DNA from: Thoreauomyces humboldtii
Lineage: Eukaryota; Chytridiomycota; Chytridiomycetes; Spizellomycetales; Powellomycetaceae
Assembly (NCBI GenBank): GCA_027596035.1
Contig: JADGJA010000091.1
Coordinates: forward strand, 1-44,126
DNA length: 44,126 nt
Direction of reading: 5' to 3'
Shown: positions 34,213 to 44,126 of the stretch, in pieces
Layout of the letters: every line of letters begins with the position of its first letter
Position numbering within the stretch: the first letter of the stretch is position 1
Position numbers and translations under genes: made by a program
The notes under the pieces: generated by a model
The model's input: only the letters and a program-made list of their open reading frames with translations
What the model was told of the DNA's origin: nothing
Database searches by the model: none

Positions 34213-37200
34213 ATGTCGACCTCGGGCGAGCATTACGAGCTGGCAACCGCGAACACGCAGACGACGCTTTCAGAGGTCCCCGGTTTGTTGGCAAAGCCCA
34301 TCGCCGCATCGTACACCATCGAGGAAGTCCACATTGCTCCCAAGAAAGAGTCCGACACCAAAGTACAACCGCTGACATCGACGAAAAAGTCCCTGTTCCA
34401 TCGCTTGCTCCCTCGGCGAAAGGAAGTCTACACCCCGACCCCGGGCCGGGAGAACTCGTCGTTCCTCGCACAATGGTATGTCCTGATGTTCGATGCTTCC
34501 CAGGATCGCCGGCTCAATCGCTGACTTGACCACTGCGACAGGACGTTTTCTTACATGGATGAAATGGTCGGTCGAGGCATGAGACGGACCGTCGTGGCAT
34601 CAGAGTTCCCGCCGGTCGAAAGGTGTGACGAGGCGGAACAGCTTTCTACGCGCCTTCTCGACGCTTGGACGGTCGAGCAGAACTCTCGAGGTCCCAACGC
34701 AAAGCTCTGGCGGGCTGCATACAAAGTGTTCGGGCCTCGTTACCTTCTCGCCGGAATCGCCTACTTCGGAGAGAGTTGCGCCAAACTCGGAGAGGGCATC
34801 TCGTTGGGGTATCTCTTGAAGTGGTTCCAGCAGGCCGACAGCCAACCGCGCGAGGGACTCCTTCTCGCACTCGCGCTGTCGGGATGCGTCATCACCCACG
34901 CTGTCCTTCATCACGTGGTCTTCTTCCTGGGCATGCGTTACGGCATGCAGATGCGAGTGGCATTCATCGCAGCCATCTATCGCAAGTGTCTCAATCTCTC
35001 CGTCTCCAACACGTCGTCCACCGGACTCATCGTCAACCTCGTGTCCAACGACGTACAGCGCTTCGAGGATGCTGCTCCATTTGCCTGGTACGCTGTTCTG
35101 GCCCCCGTGGAGATGGCCATGGCGCTCTACTTCATGTGGCTTCAGATCGGTTGGGCTGCCTTCGTCGCCCTTGGCACCCTGCTTCTCGTACTCCCTATGC
35201 AGGGCGCCTTTGCCGCAAAGTTTGCGGCGCTCCGGAAAGCTGTCGTGGTGTTCCGCGACGATCGCATCAAATCCATTTCCGACATGCTTGCAGGCATCAT
35301 GGTTGTGAAGCTTTACGCGTGGGAGATCCCTTTCATCAGCAAGATCAGCGAGCTTCGCGAAAGAGAGCTCGGTTATGTCAAGACCGCCGCGATCCTCCGT
35401 GCCATCAACGAGGCATTGTACTTCTGCTCATCCGGTATCACTTCTTTGGCCGGATTCGGTTCATACTTTCTGATGGGGGGAATCCTTACCCCTGCTAAAG
35501 TAAGTGTTTTGACAATTGGTCGTTTCCTAATGTTATTGAGACATTGCCTAATCTATCGCTGGTCAAGGTCTTTACCTGCTTGACGTACCTCTCGAGTGTG
35601 CGGCTCACCGTCACAAACTTCTTTCCCAAAGCAATCCAGTTTATATCCGAGTCATGGATTTCGCTGCAGCGTCTCGAGGCGTTCCTTTCCCTTCCCGAGA
35701 TCGGCCAGAACTATGCCACGAAAGAGCAACTTGCTTTCCTTGATTCCCTGGGCGACGAGAGCATCGTGGCGGCTATCCGTGATGGCCACTTTGCGTGGGA
35801 GTCGGGGATCACTTCCTTGGACACTAAGGCGGCACCTGGAGAACCCGTGAAAACAGCACCTCCTCCCATGGAACTACTCAAAGGAATCAATGTCACTCTT
35901 CGCAAGGGGCAGGTCCTCGGCGTGTGTGGTCCCGTCGGCGCGGGAAAGAGTTCCCTGACCAACGCTATTCTGGGAGAGATGTTTGCTATGCCCGGCACGC
36001 AGATTGGCTTGCGGACTCGAAAGATTGCTTACGCAGCGCAAGCTCCGTGGCTGGTTACGGGCTCTATCAAGGATAACATCACGTTTGGCCTTCCCTATGA
36101 CCCCGTTTGGTTCGCCAAGGTCGTTACGGCTGCAGCCATGGACCGCGACGTTGCGCGATTCGAAAACGGCATCGAAACGATCATTGGCGAGCGCGGCGTG
36201 ACATTGAGCGGAGGACAGCGTGCGCGACTTGCTCTCGCACGAGCAGTTTACCAGGACGCGGACTTGGTTATCCTCGACGACCCGTTGAGCGCCGTTGACC
36301 CTCATGTTGGTCGGCACATCTTTGACGAGTGCATCCGCGGCGTTTTGAAGGACAAGGCTGTTCTGCTCGTGACGCACCAGCTACAATACGTCAAGGATTG
36401 CGACCAGGTTGTGGTAATGGAGAACGGAAGGATTGTGGGAGAGGGCACCTATGATCACGTCATGCGAGATCCTTTGAGCACTTTCGCAACGGCACTGCGC
36501 GAGTTTGCCGAGCGCCCTGCCGACATGGATCAAGCCGTTGACGACGAAGACGACTTCGACCTTCCTGTTCCTGCAATCGCCGACATCAAAGTCGCCGAAG
36601 ATAAGCCGGCCGAAGAGAAGAAGGCCAGCGCAACCGGCGAAATGACTACCGAATCCTTGACCGAGGGATCCATTTCGGGCAAAACCTACTACCGATACTT
36701 CTCCTCGGGATCTTCCGGTTTCATGACGATCGTGCTCCTCCTCAGCTTGGTCCTCGGTGAAGCTGTTGCCGATGGAGCCAATTACTGGCTCGCTCATTGG
36801 TCTCAATCCTCTCCCGCCCACAAATCGCTGGCTTCCAACGCTTACGTTTTTCTTGCGCTGGTCCTGGTGACCATCGTGATTGCCAATGGCCGTGCCCTTC
36901 TGTTCTTTTTCGTGAGCTGGAGAGCTGCGAGAATCTTGTTCCTCGACATGGTCAGCTCCGTGTTTAAGGTTGAGATGGGTTTCTTCCAACAAAACCCGCA
37001 TGGAAGGTATAAAAAAGACTCGGAAGGCAAGTCTTGTTCATCCCCTTGCTAACTTTTCATCAATCCGCAGGCTTATGAATAGATTCTCGAAGGACATCAA
37101 CCTCCTCGACGAGATGCTGCCGCAGACATTCTTCGACTTTATTCAGTGTTCCTTCATGATCGTGGGCACGCTTGTCATCTCCGTAATCGTTATCCCTTAC

Positions 37201-38677
37201 ATTCTGGTTCTCGTGCCGTTCATCGGAGTGTCTTTCTACTTCCTTCGGACTGCCTATATCGAAACTTCCCGTCAGCTTAAGCGCATTGAGGCCATCACCC
37301 GTTCACCCGTCTACAGCAACATCCCATCCACCCTCGAAGGACTTTCCACAGTACGAGCCATGGCACAGCAGCAAGCCTTCACTACAAACTTCGTCAAACT
37401 GCAGAACGATAACACTGCCAAATACTTCATATGGCTCTCCTGCGCTCGATGGCTCGGTTTCCGTTTGGACGTCGGCAGCGCGATGTTCCTTGCGATTGTA
37501 GCGTTCGGGAGCGTTGGCCTACGAGGCTCTCTCGGTCTTCAACCAGGAGTCGTCGGTCTGCTCCTCTCCTACGTGCTGCAGCTCACCGGTCTCCTGCAGT
37601 GGTGCGTGCGTCAGTCGGCCGAGGTGGAAAACTACATGGTCAGCGTTGAGCGCGTCCTGGAGTATACCACTTTGACTCCCGAAGAATCGCCCCAGGACAT
37701 CGCTGCTGCCGAGCTGCGCGGACCACCGCCGACGGCTTGGCCTCACGCCGGAGAGGTGGGCCTCACGGGACTCTCCCTCACATACCCCGGGACCGAACGA
37801 CCTGTCTTGAAGGAGATAACCTGTCACATCCCTGCGGGGACCAAGGTCGGAATCGTAGGCCGAACCGGAGCGGGCAAGAGTTCGTTCCTGCAAGCGCTTT
37901 TCCGTATCGTCAACCCGTCTCCAAGAGGGTCCGTGGTGATCGACGGTATCCCAACTTCCGAACTGCGGCTTCAGGATCTTCGATCCCGCATCAGTATCAT
38001 TCCACAAGTGAGTTTCAATTACCTTTGAGTGGTGTACTCTGGCGAGCTTTGCTGACTGTTTTCTTCTTTCTCAGGAACCGTTTTTGTATAAAGGATCTCT
38101 CCGCTATAACCTTGACCCGTTCGCTGAGCTCCCGGACGACAAGGTGTGGGAAGCACTACGTCTCGTCGAGCTGTCGGACCGCGTGGCCACCAACCCGGCC
38201 GGTCTCGAGACGGAAGTAGCGGAAGGCGGCTCCAACTGGTCGGTCGGAGAACGTCAACTGATATGTCTCGCTCGCGCCATCCTCCGTCAGTCCCGCATCG
38301 TCGTGCTCGACGAAGCCACCTCGAACGTGGACGTCCGCACCGACGCCCTCATCCAGCACTCGATCCGAGACGGTCTCTTCGCTAACGCGACCGTCCTCAC
38401 CATCGCTCACCGGTTGAACACCGTGATCGACTACGACCGTATCATGGTGCTCGACGACGGAAGGCTCGTCGAGACGGGATCTCCCTTCGATCTCTTGGAG
38501 AAGGATCCTGAACGGGACGAGGACGCTTGGTTCGCTCGCATGGTGGCGGACATGGGAGAGGATGCTCGGGCTGTTTTGATCAAGGTCGCTGGCGACAAGG
38601 AGGCCAAGAGAAGGGAAACCCTTAACGCTACGCAGGATTCGAACCTCGAGCTTGCACCACCTTCCATCGCAGAATGA
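34213..38677 (+). CDS. ABC transporter, ABCC/MRP type without TMD0
   Basis: Five exons: 34213-34475, 34542-35499, 35568-37006, 37071-38007, 38075-38677, giving 1399 aa. A cytosolic N-terminus of about 90 residues precedes TMD1-NBD1-TMD2-NBD2. NBD1 has Walker A GPVGAGKSS (528-536), signature LSGGQ (620-624) and Walker B VILDDP, with Asp645 in place of the catalytic Glu. NBD2 has Walker A GRTGAGKSS (1150-1158), a changed signature SVGERQ (from Ser1255) and Walker B VVLDEATS with Glu1279. One degenerate and one canonical ATP site is normal for the ABCC family. There is no TMD0, as in short MRPs such as human MRP4 and MRP5. A linker after NBD1 is acidic (DDEDDFDLPVP). Likely substrates are organic anions or conjugates; none can be named. 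The membrane (plasma or vacuolar) is unknown. Confidence 0.94.
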
Positions 38678-39636
38678 TCTAGCGTATGCGTCGAGCCCGC
38701 CCTCGCGTGTGGCGGAGAAGTTCCCCATAGCTGAATCACTGTTTCGCTTCCGCCGCTACTGTTTTCCGGTTTTTTTTTTGTTGATTTGAACAATATTTAT
38801 TTGACTATTCCCATTTCGTATCCGTGATGAGCAGCCAGTAGTTGTACCTCACGAAGTCACCGTTGCTCCGCGGTCATTCATCGTTCGGCATGTATCGATG
38901 CGTCTTTTTGCGCTTGACAGCGATCTTCCTGATCCTGAGCGCAGCAGTTTGACAGACATTTCAGCCGCAACCCGCTATTCCTCATATCTCTCGCTGGTTA
39001 ACCTTCTTGTCTTCCAGGTCTCTGGACGGTTTCTCGGGTAACACTCGTTCCCCGTCCGGAACTCCATTGAGGAAGACGTCCTCGTCATTTCACTGTTCTA
39101 TTTGGAGTTTGATCATGACGGTCGTGAACGATTTCGGCGGGGCGAGAGCAACTACGTCAATGCATTTTCAGTAAGTCAGGGCCGAACCATGCTCGCCATG
39201 CGCGGGGGCTTCCCGCTTTTTTTTTTGATAGATCCCAGAGGCTCTAAGGAAAGGGCCGGGAACCGACCGAGATCCCGGAGTCCGCATTGTTAAGAAGGTC
39301 ACATGTGGTGCAACAATAGGATACGGTTTCTGGCATGGCTTCTGCGACTTCAAAACGGTTGAGTCGTGGATGCTATTTCGGTCCTCCGCGTCATTCCTAC
39401 GCTTGGCGGTCCCGTCTCGTCGGGCCTGCACGAAACGGCTATGACGACGTTAACCCTTTTTCTTTTTCCTGATTTCTGAGAGGTTACTCAACCAGCGTCG
39501 GAAGTGATGAACGTGGTCCATTTGGGATAAAAAGCAGGACCGACGTGAGCTACGTCTCTTCGCTTTTCTCGTCAAGGTTTGCCCGCTCTGCTATCGAAAA
39601 CTTCAGTCCGACGACTCACATTACCTTGTACAAACC
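38678..39636. other. intergenic: ABCC 3' region and promoter of the secreted protein
   Basis: 959 bp without a supported gene. It has T runs near 38770-38779 and 39219-39228. A TATA-like gataaaaag at 39526-39534 lies about 105 bp upstream of the next ATG, a good position for a promoter element of the secreted-protein gene. Confidence 0.5.
39526..39534 (+). promoter_or_regulatory. TATA-like element of the secreted-protein gene
   Basis: gataaaaag about 105 bp upstream of the ATG at 39637. TATA-like elements are not obvious before most other genes here, which would fit a regulated gene. This rests on position and sequence only. Confidence 0.4.
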
Positions 39637-40224
39637 ATGCGTTTCCTCTCTCTTGTCACCGTCGCATCGCTCGTTGGCTCCATCGCCTCTGCACCCCTGG
39701 CGCCATTCACATCGGCCGACAACATGGCGTACTTCCAGGGTCTTCCGACCGAGAAGTGCCAATGGATCGCAGGCAACACCGTCGCATTCGCTTTCAAATG
39801 GCGTCGGACTCCACTCCTCTCCTGGTACAAGCTCATCCACTGGGAGCTTGACGGTCACCTCCTTTCAGCGATCGGAAACCCCAACCTCGACGACGTGACG
39901 GTCAGCGACGCTGACGCGAACGGATGGCACAACGTGACGGCCACCCTGCCCAAAACTCGGATCGTCAGGTCAAGCGACGGATTCACCCTACGGGCCGAAT
40001 ACGACGTCACGGGCATCAATGTCATGGAAACTGGCGACATGTAAGTTTTCTTTATTGCTTTCGGAAATCATGCTTCAACCCAGCGGTCATCTCACCTGCC
40101 CACCATCAGATACGTGACAGACAACGACGATGGATGCACGGCCGTTATCCCAGTTCCCGATGCACCTCCCGTTGCGGCGGCCTCGACTGCTAGCGACTCG
40201 TCCCTTGCCGGCATCGGTGCTTGA
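39637..40224 (+). CDS. small secreted protein of unknown function
   Basis: Two exons: 39637-40040 and 40110-40224, giving 172 aa. An N-terminal signal peptide (MRFLSLVTVASLVGSIASA, cleavage before PLAPF) is clear. The mature part (about 150 aa) has two cysteines (one in KCQWIAGN, one in DDGCTAV), one N-glycosylation site (HNVTATL), beta-rich-looking segments (FAFKWRR, YKLIHWELDG) and a Ser/Ala-rich end (AAASTASDSSLAG). No transmembrane or GPI signal is convincing. I do not recognise a family. The size and secretion are compatible with a wall protein or effector-like protein, but nothing more is shown. Intron 1 is a standard GTAAGT...CAG intron of 69 nt. Confidence 0.82.
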
Positions 40225-40977
40225 TCTCGTGCCTCTGTACACTCAAAAACACCTTCATCGCTATCATTTTCTAAGCTTTGGAACCGCGGAAACTTGAACA
40301 AATACAATAACAAATACTTGCTGTACCCTCACATCTTTTCTCTCATTGTGGGACACCCGACGCTCCTTGGCATGGGCGTTGGCGAACGGGCCGGGGATGC
40401 CAACGAGTAAGGCGAAGTTTCGATAGAGCTCGAGCAGGTGGGTGAGGCAGGCAAGCAAGCATCGCCGAAGTGTAAGGGCCGGTGCCCTGACTTGTATCTT
40501 TGCCGGCCGAACCATTACTCTTCAAGCTTCGATCAGCCACTCAGTTTGCGCTCTACGAGAGATTTCAGGACAATCGCGAGGCCCGTCGCGCTAGCTATCG
40601 ACAGCCTTCCACCGAGACGAGATGTGTGCTTCCGGCGAGAAGTCCTCATTCCGCGAAAGCCCCAAAGAGGAGCTTCAACGAAGGATGAACAAACCTTTCC
40701 TGCATACTCGCGGACTTGGCGTTTGAAAAGTCATGATAGGGGGCATCCGCAAGCTCGTGCATGCTCGCTATTGACACCCTTCCGTACAGACGAGATTCAA
40801 TCCGATGCATGGAGCGACAAATCTTTCAACCGTGACAGGCTTCACGATGCAGAGAATTCATTTTACTTGGATTTCGTCTCGATTGCGAGACGGAAGAAGG
40901 AAGAAAGCAAAGGAAGAGGACGCCACCATAATGCAAAACTCAAAAACTAGGTATCGGGGGAACACAACCAGAAGACT
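40225..40977. other. convergent intergenic region upstream of the AGO stop
   Basis: 753 bp between the stop of the secreted-protein gene (+) and the stop of AGO (-). Open frames of up to 170 codons (40438-40950 +) have no recognisable content and end close to the AGO 3' end. Confidence 0.4.
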
Positions 40978-43900
40978 TCACATGTAGTACATGACAAGAG
41001 CAAGCTCGGGCTTGACCTTGGCATACCTCTCGTCCCAAAGCTTGGCCTGTAAAGGTCACATCATCAGTATTGTTCGTGAGACGCAGGACCTGAAGGAATC
41101 GCGGATGTACCTTCTCACTGCCCTGGCCGCCGCTGGAGCTGGTTTCGTCGTCGCCCCATTCCATGCCTTGGAAGTGGGCGCGGGCCCTGGCAGCTACGAG
41201 GTCGGCGTAGTAGATAGGCGGGCAGATCGAAACGGAACGAGTGCACCTGGCGTAAAGGTAGCAGAGCCTGTAGGTCATGTTCTGCAGCTTGTCCGACGTG
41301 AACTTGTTGTCATCGTGAAGGACATGGTAGTGAGCAGAGCGAGAGGTGCCCAGGAGACCGGCGTGGCTGTTCAGGAAGAAGTCCCACTCCTTGGGATGAG
41401 TGATGACGGTGTCGACCACCGTACCGGGCTGGCAGTTGCCGGACCTGTCGGCTTCGTCCTTCTTGCGAGGGAAGAAGCGAGTGTTGTGGCGCTTGGTGAC
41501 GACGATGTAGGTGATGGGCGGAGAGTAAGCCTTGCCGGAACCGCTAGCCTTCTCGATGTCGTCGCAAGCATTGCGGATGGCTTTGATCTCTGTGTGCCTG
41601 ATCTCCTTGAATTGGCCTTCGGAAGCACCATCGCGGTAGACGACGATGCGGGCCGGCTTGACCTTGGTCTCACGGAAGAAGCCTCGAAGAAGTTCAGTGA
41701 CCATGCCTTTCATGTCTTGGATAATGTCGGAACGCTGACGACCCTGAGGGGAGCGCTGGATGCGGAGCGTAGCGGCGAACCGAGCGCACTGCGCGTCGAG
41801 GGATCCGACGAGAGCAGCGATAGAAGGACGAGAGTTGCCCTCTCCAGGTCCGGGATGAGTGACATCTGCACCGATGACGAGGGTAGGAGCCTCAGAGATG
41901 AAAGGAAGCTGGGGTCCTTGGGTGGCGGTCTTGCCGGCAAGGAAAGAGTTGAAGCCTCCGAGCTTCACGTTAATCTTGAGGACCAGGTTTGCACAGTACT
42001 GAGGTGCAGCCTTGAAGGCGTCTGTAAGGAGGGAGAACGAAGTCAGAACACCCGGCAACGGACAAGGCTGTCGAACAGGAACTCACGCTTCGACTGCATG
42101 CACTGAGTGACGACGCCAAGGATGGTGTCGGAGGTGCGCTTGATCTCGGCGTAGCGACGAGGGTTGGTATCGGGAAGGATGACAAGGATCATCTGGGGCT
42201 TCTTGGAGCATCCCTCGCCGGCATCGCGGTACGCAGCCTTGAGCATGTCTTCCATGTTCCGGTCGCTGCCGTAACGAAGGGGTGGCCTCTCCATAGGAAC
42301 TTCCATGCCGTGAATCCTGGCTGTCTGGACAAGGACCTTGGTAAAGTTGTCGACGACATCCCTCTTGAGACGGTTTTCGGGAACCAGGACGAGGACCGAC
42401 CAGGAGTGAAGTGTCATGCCTCGGGCAACCTTGTGATCTTTCATGTTCCAGGCGCCGTCGCGTGGCTTGAATTCCTTTTCCTTGGACTTGGGGTTGTAGC
42501 AGAGAAGCGGAGCCTCGAGGATGCGAGCTGGAAGAGCAACAGGATCCTTGGCGATCCTGATGCCGAAGGCATCAAGGTAATCGTTGGTGCGGAAGTCTTG
42601 ACCTTCGGCGGCGTCGGCTACAAGGGCTTTTACGCCGGCGCCCGCGCGGTTGAGACGCTCGTTGGGTTTCTGCTGAGCGATCACGATCATCTTGCCCTAC
42701 AGAGAGATGGATTAGTGACGTAGTCAAATACAGCTCAAACTAAAGTATCACTTACCGTCTGACCCTCATCGAGCTTGCGCTTGAAACACTGTCCAGGAGG
42801 AATCTCGACAACCTCGAAGGGAAGCTGAACGGGGCGCTTGAGGTCTCCAACGCTGAAGCAGGGCAAGTGAGGATACTGAAGCGTGATGTTATACTGTTCC
42901 CTGAAGTAGTCTGCGACGCTGATCTTGCGAGTGACACCATTGGTAGCGTGTTCAAACATCAGTCGGCTTGCCGGGGTGTCGCCGATCTTGTTGATGTTGT
43001 ACTTCTTTCGACCATTGGAGCGGAAAGCTGCAGGAAGGCGACGATGAGGATTTGGATGATGATGAAGCTAGGTTCAACGCTATCGAAGACGTACCAAGAG
43101 TAATGCGAACCTTGCCGAGAAGTCGCTGAAGGGTCTGGACCTGATGAGCGCCAAGCTCCCGCTGGATGGCGGAGGCACCGAGGATACGCTTGGCAACATC
43201 GATGGCGGGTCCAGAAATAAGGAAGGCGGTCGTGGCGAGGTCGGCGTTGAGGAACATCTGACCGGAACCAGCACGCATCGACATCTTCACGCCGTTCCAG
43301 GCCTCTGCGCCGTTACCGAGGTCTCCGCTGGCGGTGAAGAGCGATCTCAAGTACCATCCGCGGCCGACGGTCTCGGCGCCGGAGATGAGAGAAGCATTGT
43401 GGCGGATGGCGATGTCGAAGAGGTTGATGACGTCCTGGCACTGGTCGCCCATGTCGAGCGCACCCTTGAGGAACTTCTCCAGGCGATCCATCTTGATGCT
43501 GCAGGCAAACTTGATCACGAAGTTGAACTTTCTGGTTGATCGAGGGCAAAACACACTGTTAACCGAAGTCACCGGAACCTACGACGAGTAGTACTCTCAA
43601 CCCAACCTGGGTGGACGTGCCCTGGAGTCGCTAGACTGGGCGTGACCGTTGCCGCTGCCGTTGCCGTTACCGTCGTCTTCGGGGAGCTCGATGGCGAGGC
43701 GATAAGCGTCAGCACTGCTCATGTTGATCTTGACAGGCGAGTAGGCAATCTTGCGACCATCGTAGACCGTAAAGCCTGCTTTGCCTTGGAAGGTTTCGTT
43801 CTCGTTACTCGCGGCGCGAACAACGGCGTTGAAAACCTTCCGGTTGACTGGAATCGGAAGCGGCTTGGATTTGTCGTCGGTGATGTCAACGTCATACTGG

Positions 43901-44028
43901 TAAAGGTCTCCCTTGGGCAAGGCCTTGGCAGCCCAATAGTTGGTTGTAACTTGAATCTTGCGACCCATGGTGCCACCGGTTGGGCGGGTCGGGAAGTCCT
44001 CCAAGGACGAAGGGCGAGAGGCAGCCAT
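40978..44028 (-). CDS. AGO1: Argonaute protein (RNA silencing)
   Basis: Six exons: 44028-43607, 43531-43095, 43027-42756, 42696-42087, 42021-41111, 41046-40978, giving 906 aa. The start is ATG 44028 (MAASRPSSLEDFPTRP); the frame upstream opens only with TTG. Blocks: N domain (RKIQVTTNYWAAKALPKGDL), linker 1, PAZ (YNITLQYPHLPCFSVGD), MID (KMIVIAQQKPNERLNRAG; MILVILPDTN), and PIWI from GADVTHPGPGEG through YRDGASEGQF and HAGLLGTSRSAHYHVLHDD to RARAHFQGMEW, ending in the aromatic ALVMYYM. Slicer residues: Asp633, Asp711 and His863 are present, but the position aligned with human AGO2 Glu637 is Asp679 (QRSDIIQDM). The protein should bind small RNAs and silence transcripts or chromatin; slicing activity is uncertain. 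Confidence 0.95.
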
Positions 44029-44126
44029 TGGCAAGAGAAGAGAAGAGAAGAACGAGGACGAGAAAGGAGTACTGTTTTGCTTGGAAAGGCAAAGGGGTAA
44101 TGACAAGAGAGACAGAGAGAGAGAGA
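44029..44126 (-). promoter_or_regulatory. 5' leader of the Argonaute gene
   Basis: The window ends just upstream of the AGO ATG. On the coding strand this stretch begins with a CT-dinucleotide run (from 44126 downward), a pyrimidine-rich leader as often seen before fungal start codons. The promoter proper lies outside. Confidence 0.5.

Noticed and set aside
40991..42106. A 371-codon open frame on the plus strand opposite the Argonaute PIWI exon
   Set aside because: It is the mirror of a GC-rich, codon-biased exon. The antisense frame has no domain and crosses the AGO introns without sense.

Overview
The window is nuclear DNA of a filamentous or yeast-like fungus, most likely a basidiomycete. 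Genes are densely packed, and about 68 introns can be placed by joining reading frames. Most are 55-80 nt, with GT(A/G)NGT donors, CTAAC/CTGAC-like branch sites and YAG acceptors. The proteins are typical fungal orthologs (Mdm31, Sec10, Atg15, Cdc24, a bL19m mitoribosomal protein, Qcr8). I cannot resolve the lineage below phylum from the sequence alone. There is no prokaryotic operon structure, CRISPR array, rRNA, recognisable tRNA or transposon.

Layout, left to right: the 3' end of an unidentified gene (1-79, +); MDM31, mitochondrial inner membrane (+); mitoribosomal bL19m (-); a TDA10-type P-loop kinase (-); a small mitochondrial-like protein (-); a Frag1/DRAM/Sfk1 membrane protein (-); the double-AAA ATPase AFG2, 12 exons (-); an unidentified multi-span membrane protein (+); a secreted germin-like cupin (+); the complex III subunit QCR8 (+); the exocyst subunit SEC10, 18 exons (-); the vacuolar lipase ATG15 (+); a Byr4/Bfa1-like acidic protein (+, tentative); SRP14 (-); an SR/lysine-rich nuclear protein (+); the Rho GEF CDC24 (-); a CAMK-like Ser/Thr kinase (-); an ABCC (MRP-type) transporter (+); a small secreted protein (+); and an Argonaute (-).

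The genes are mostly housekeeping and are not a co-regulated cluster. Themes do recur: mitochondrial function (MDM31, bL19m, the small presequence protein, QCR8), the secretory and vacuolar pathway (SRP14, SEC10, ATG15), polarity and signalling (CDC24, the CAMK-like kinase, perhaps the Byr4-like protein), and RNA (AGO, the SR-rich protein, AFG2 in ribosome maturation). Several pairs are divergent with short shared promoters: SEC10/ATG15 166 bp, SRP14/SR-rich 221 bp, AFG2/membrane protein 315 bp.

I see no clear undescribed multi-gene system. The most notable single observation is in the Argonaute: the residue aligned with the catalytic glutamate of the DEDH slicer tetrad is aspartate, while the other three catalytic residues are intact. 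Other points worth checking are two GC-AG introns, an 8-nt first coding exon in QCR8, an unexplained frame change in the bL19m gene, tandem splice acceptors in SEC10 and CDC24, and lineage-specific secreted or membrane proteins of unknown role.
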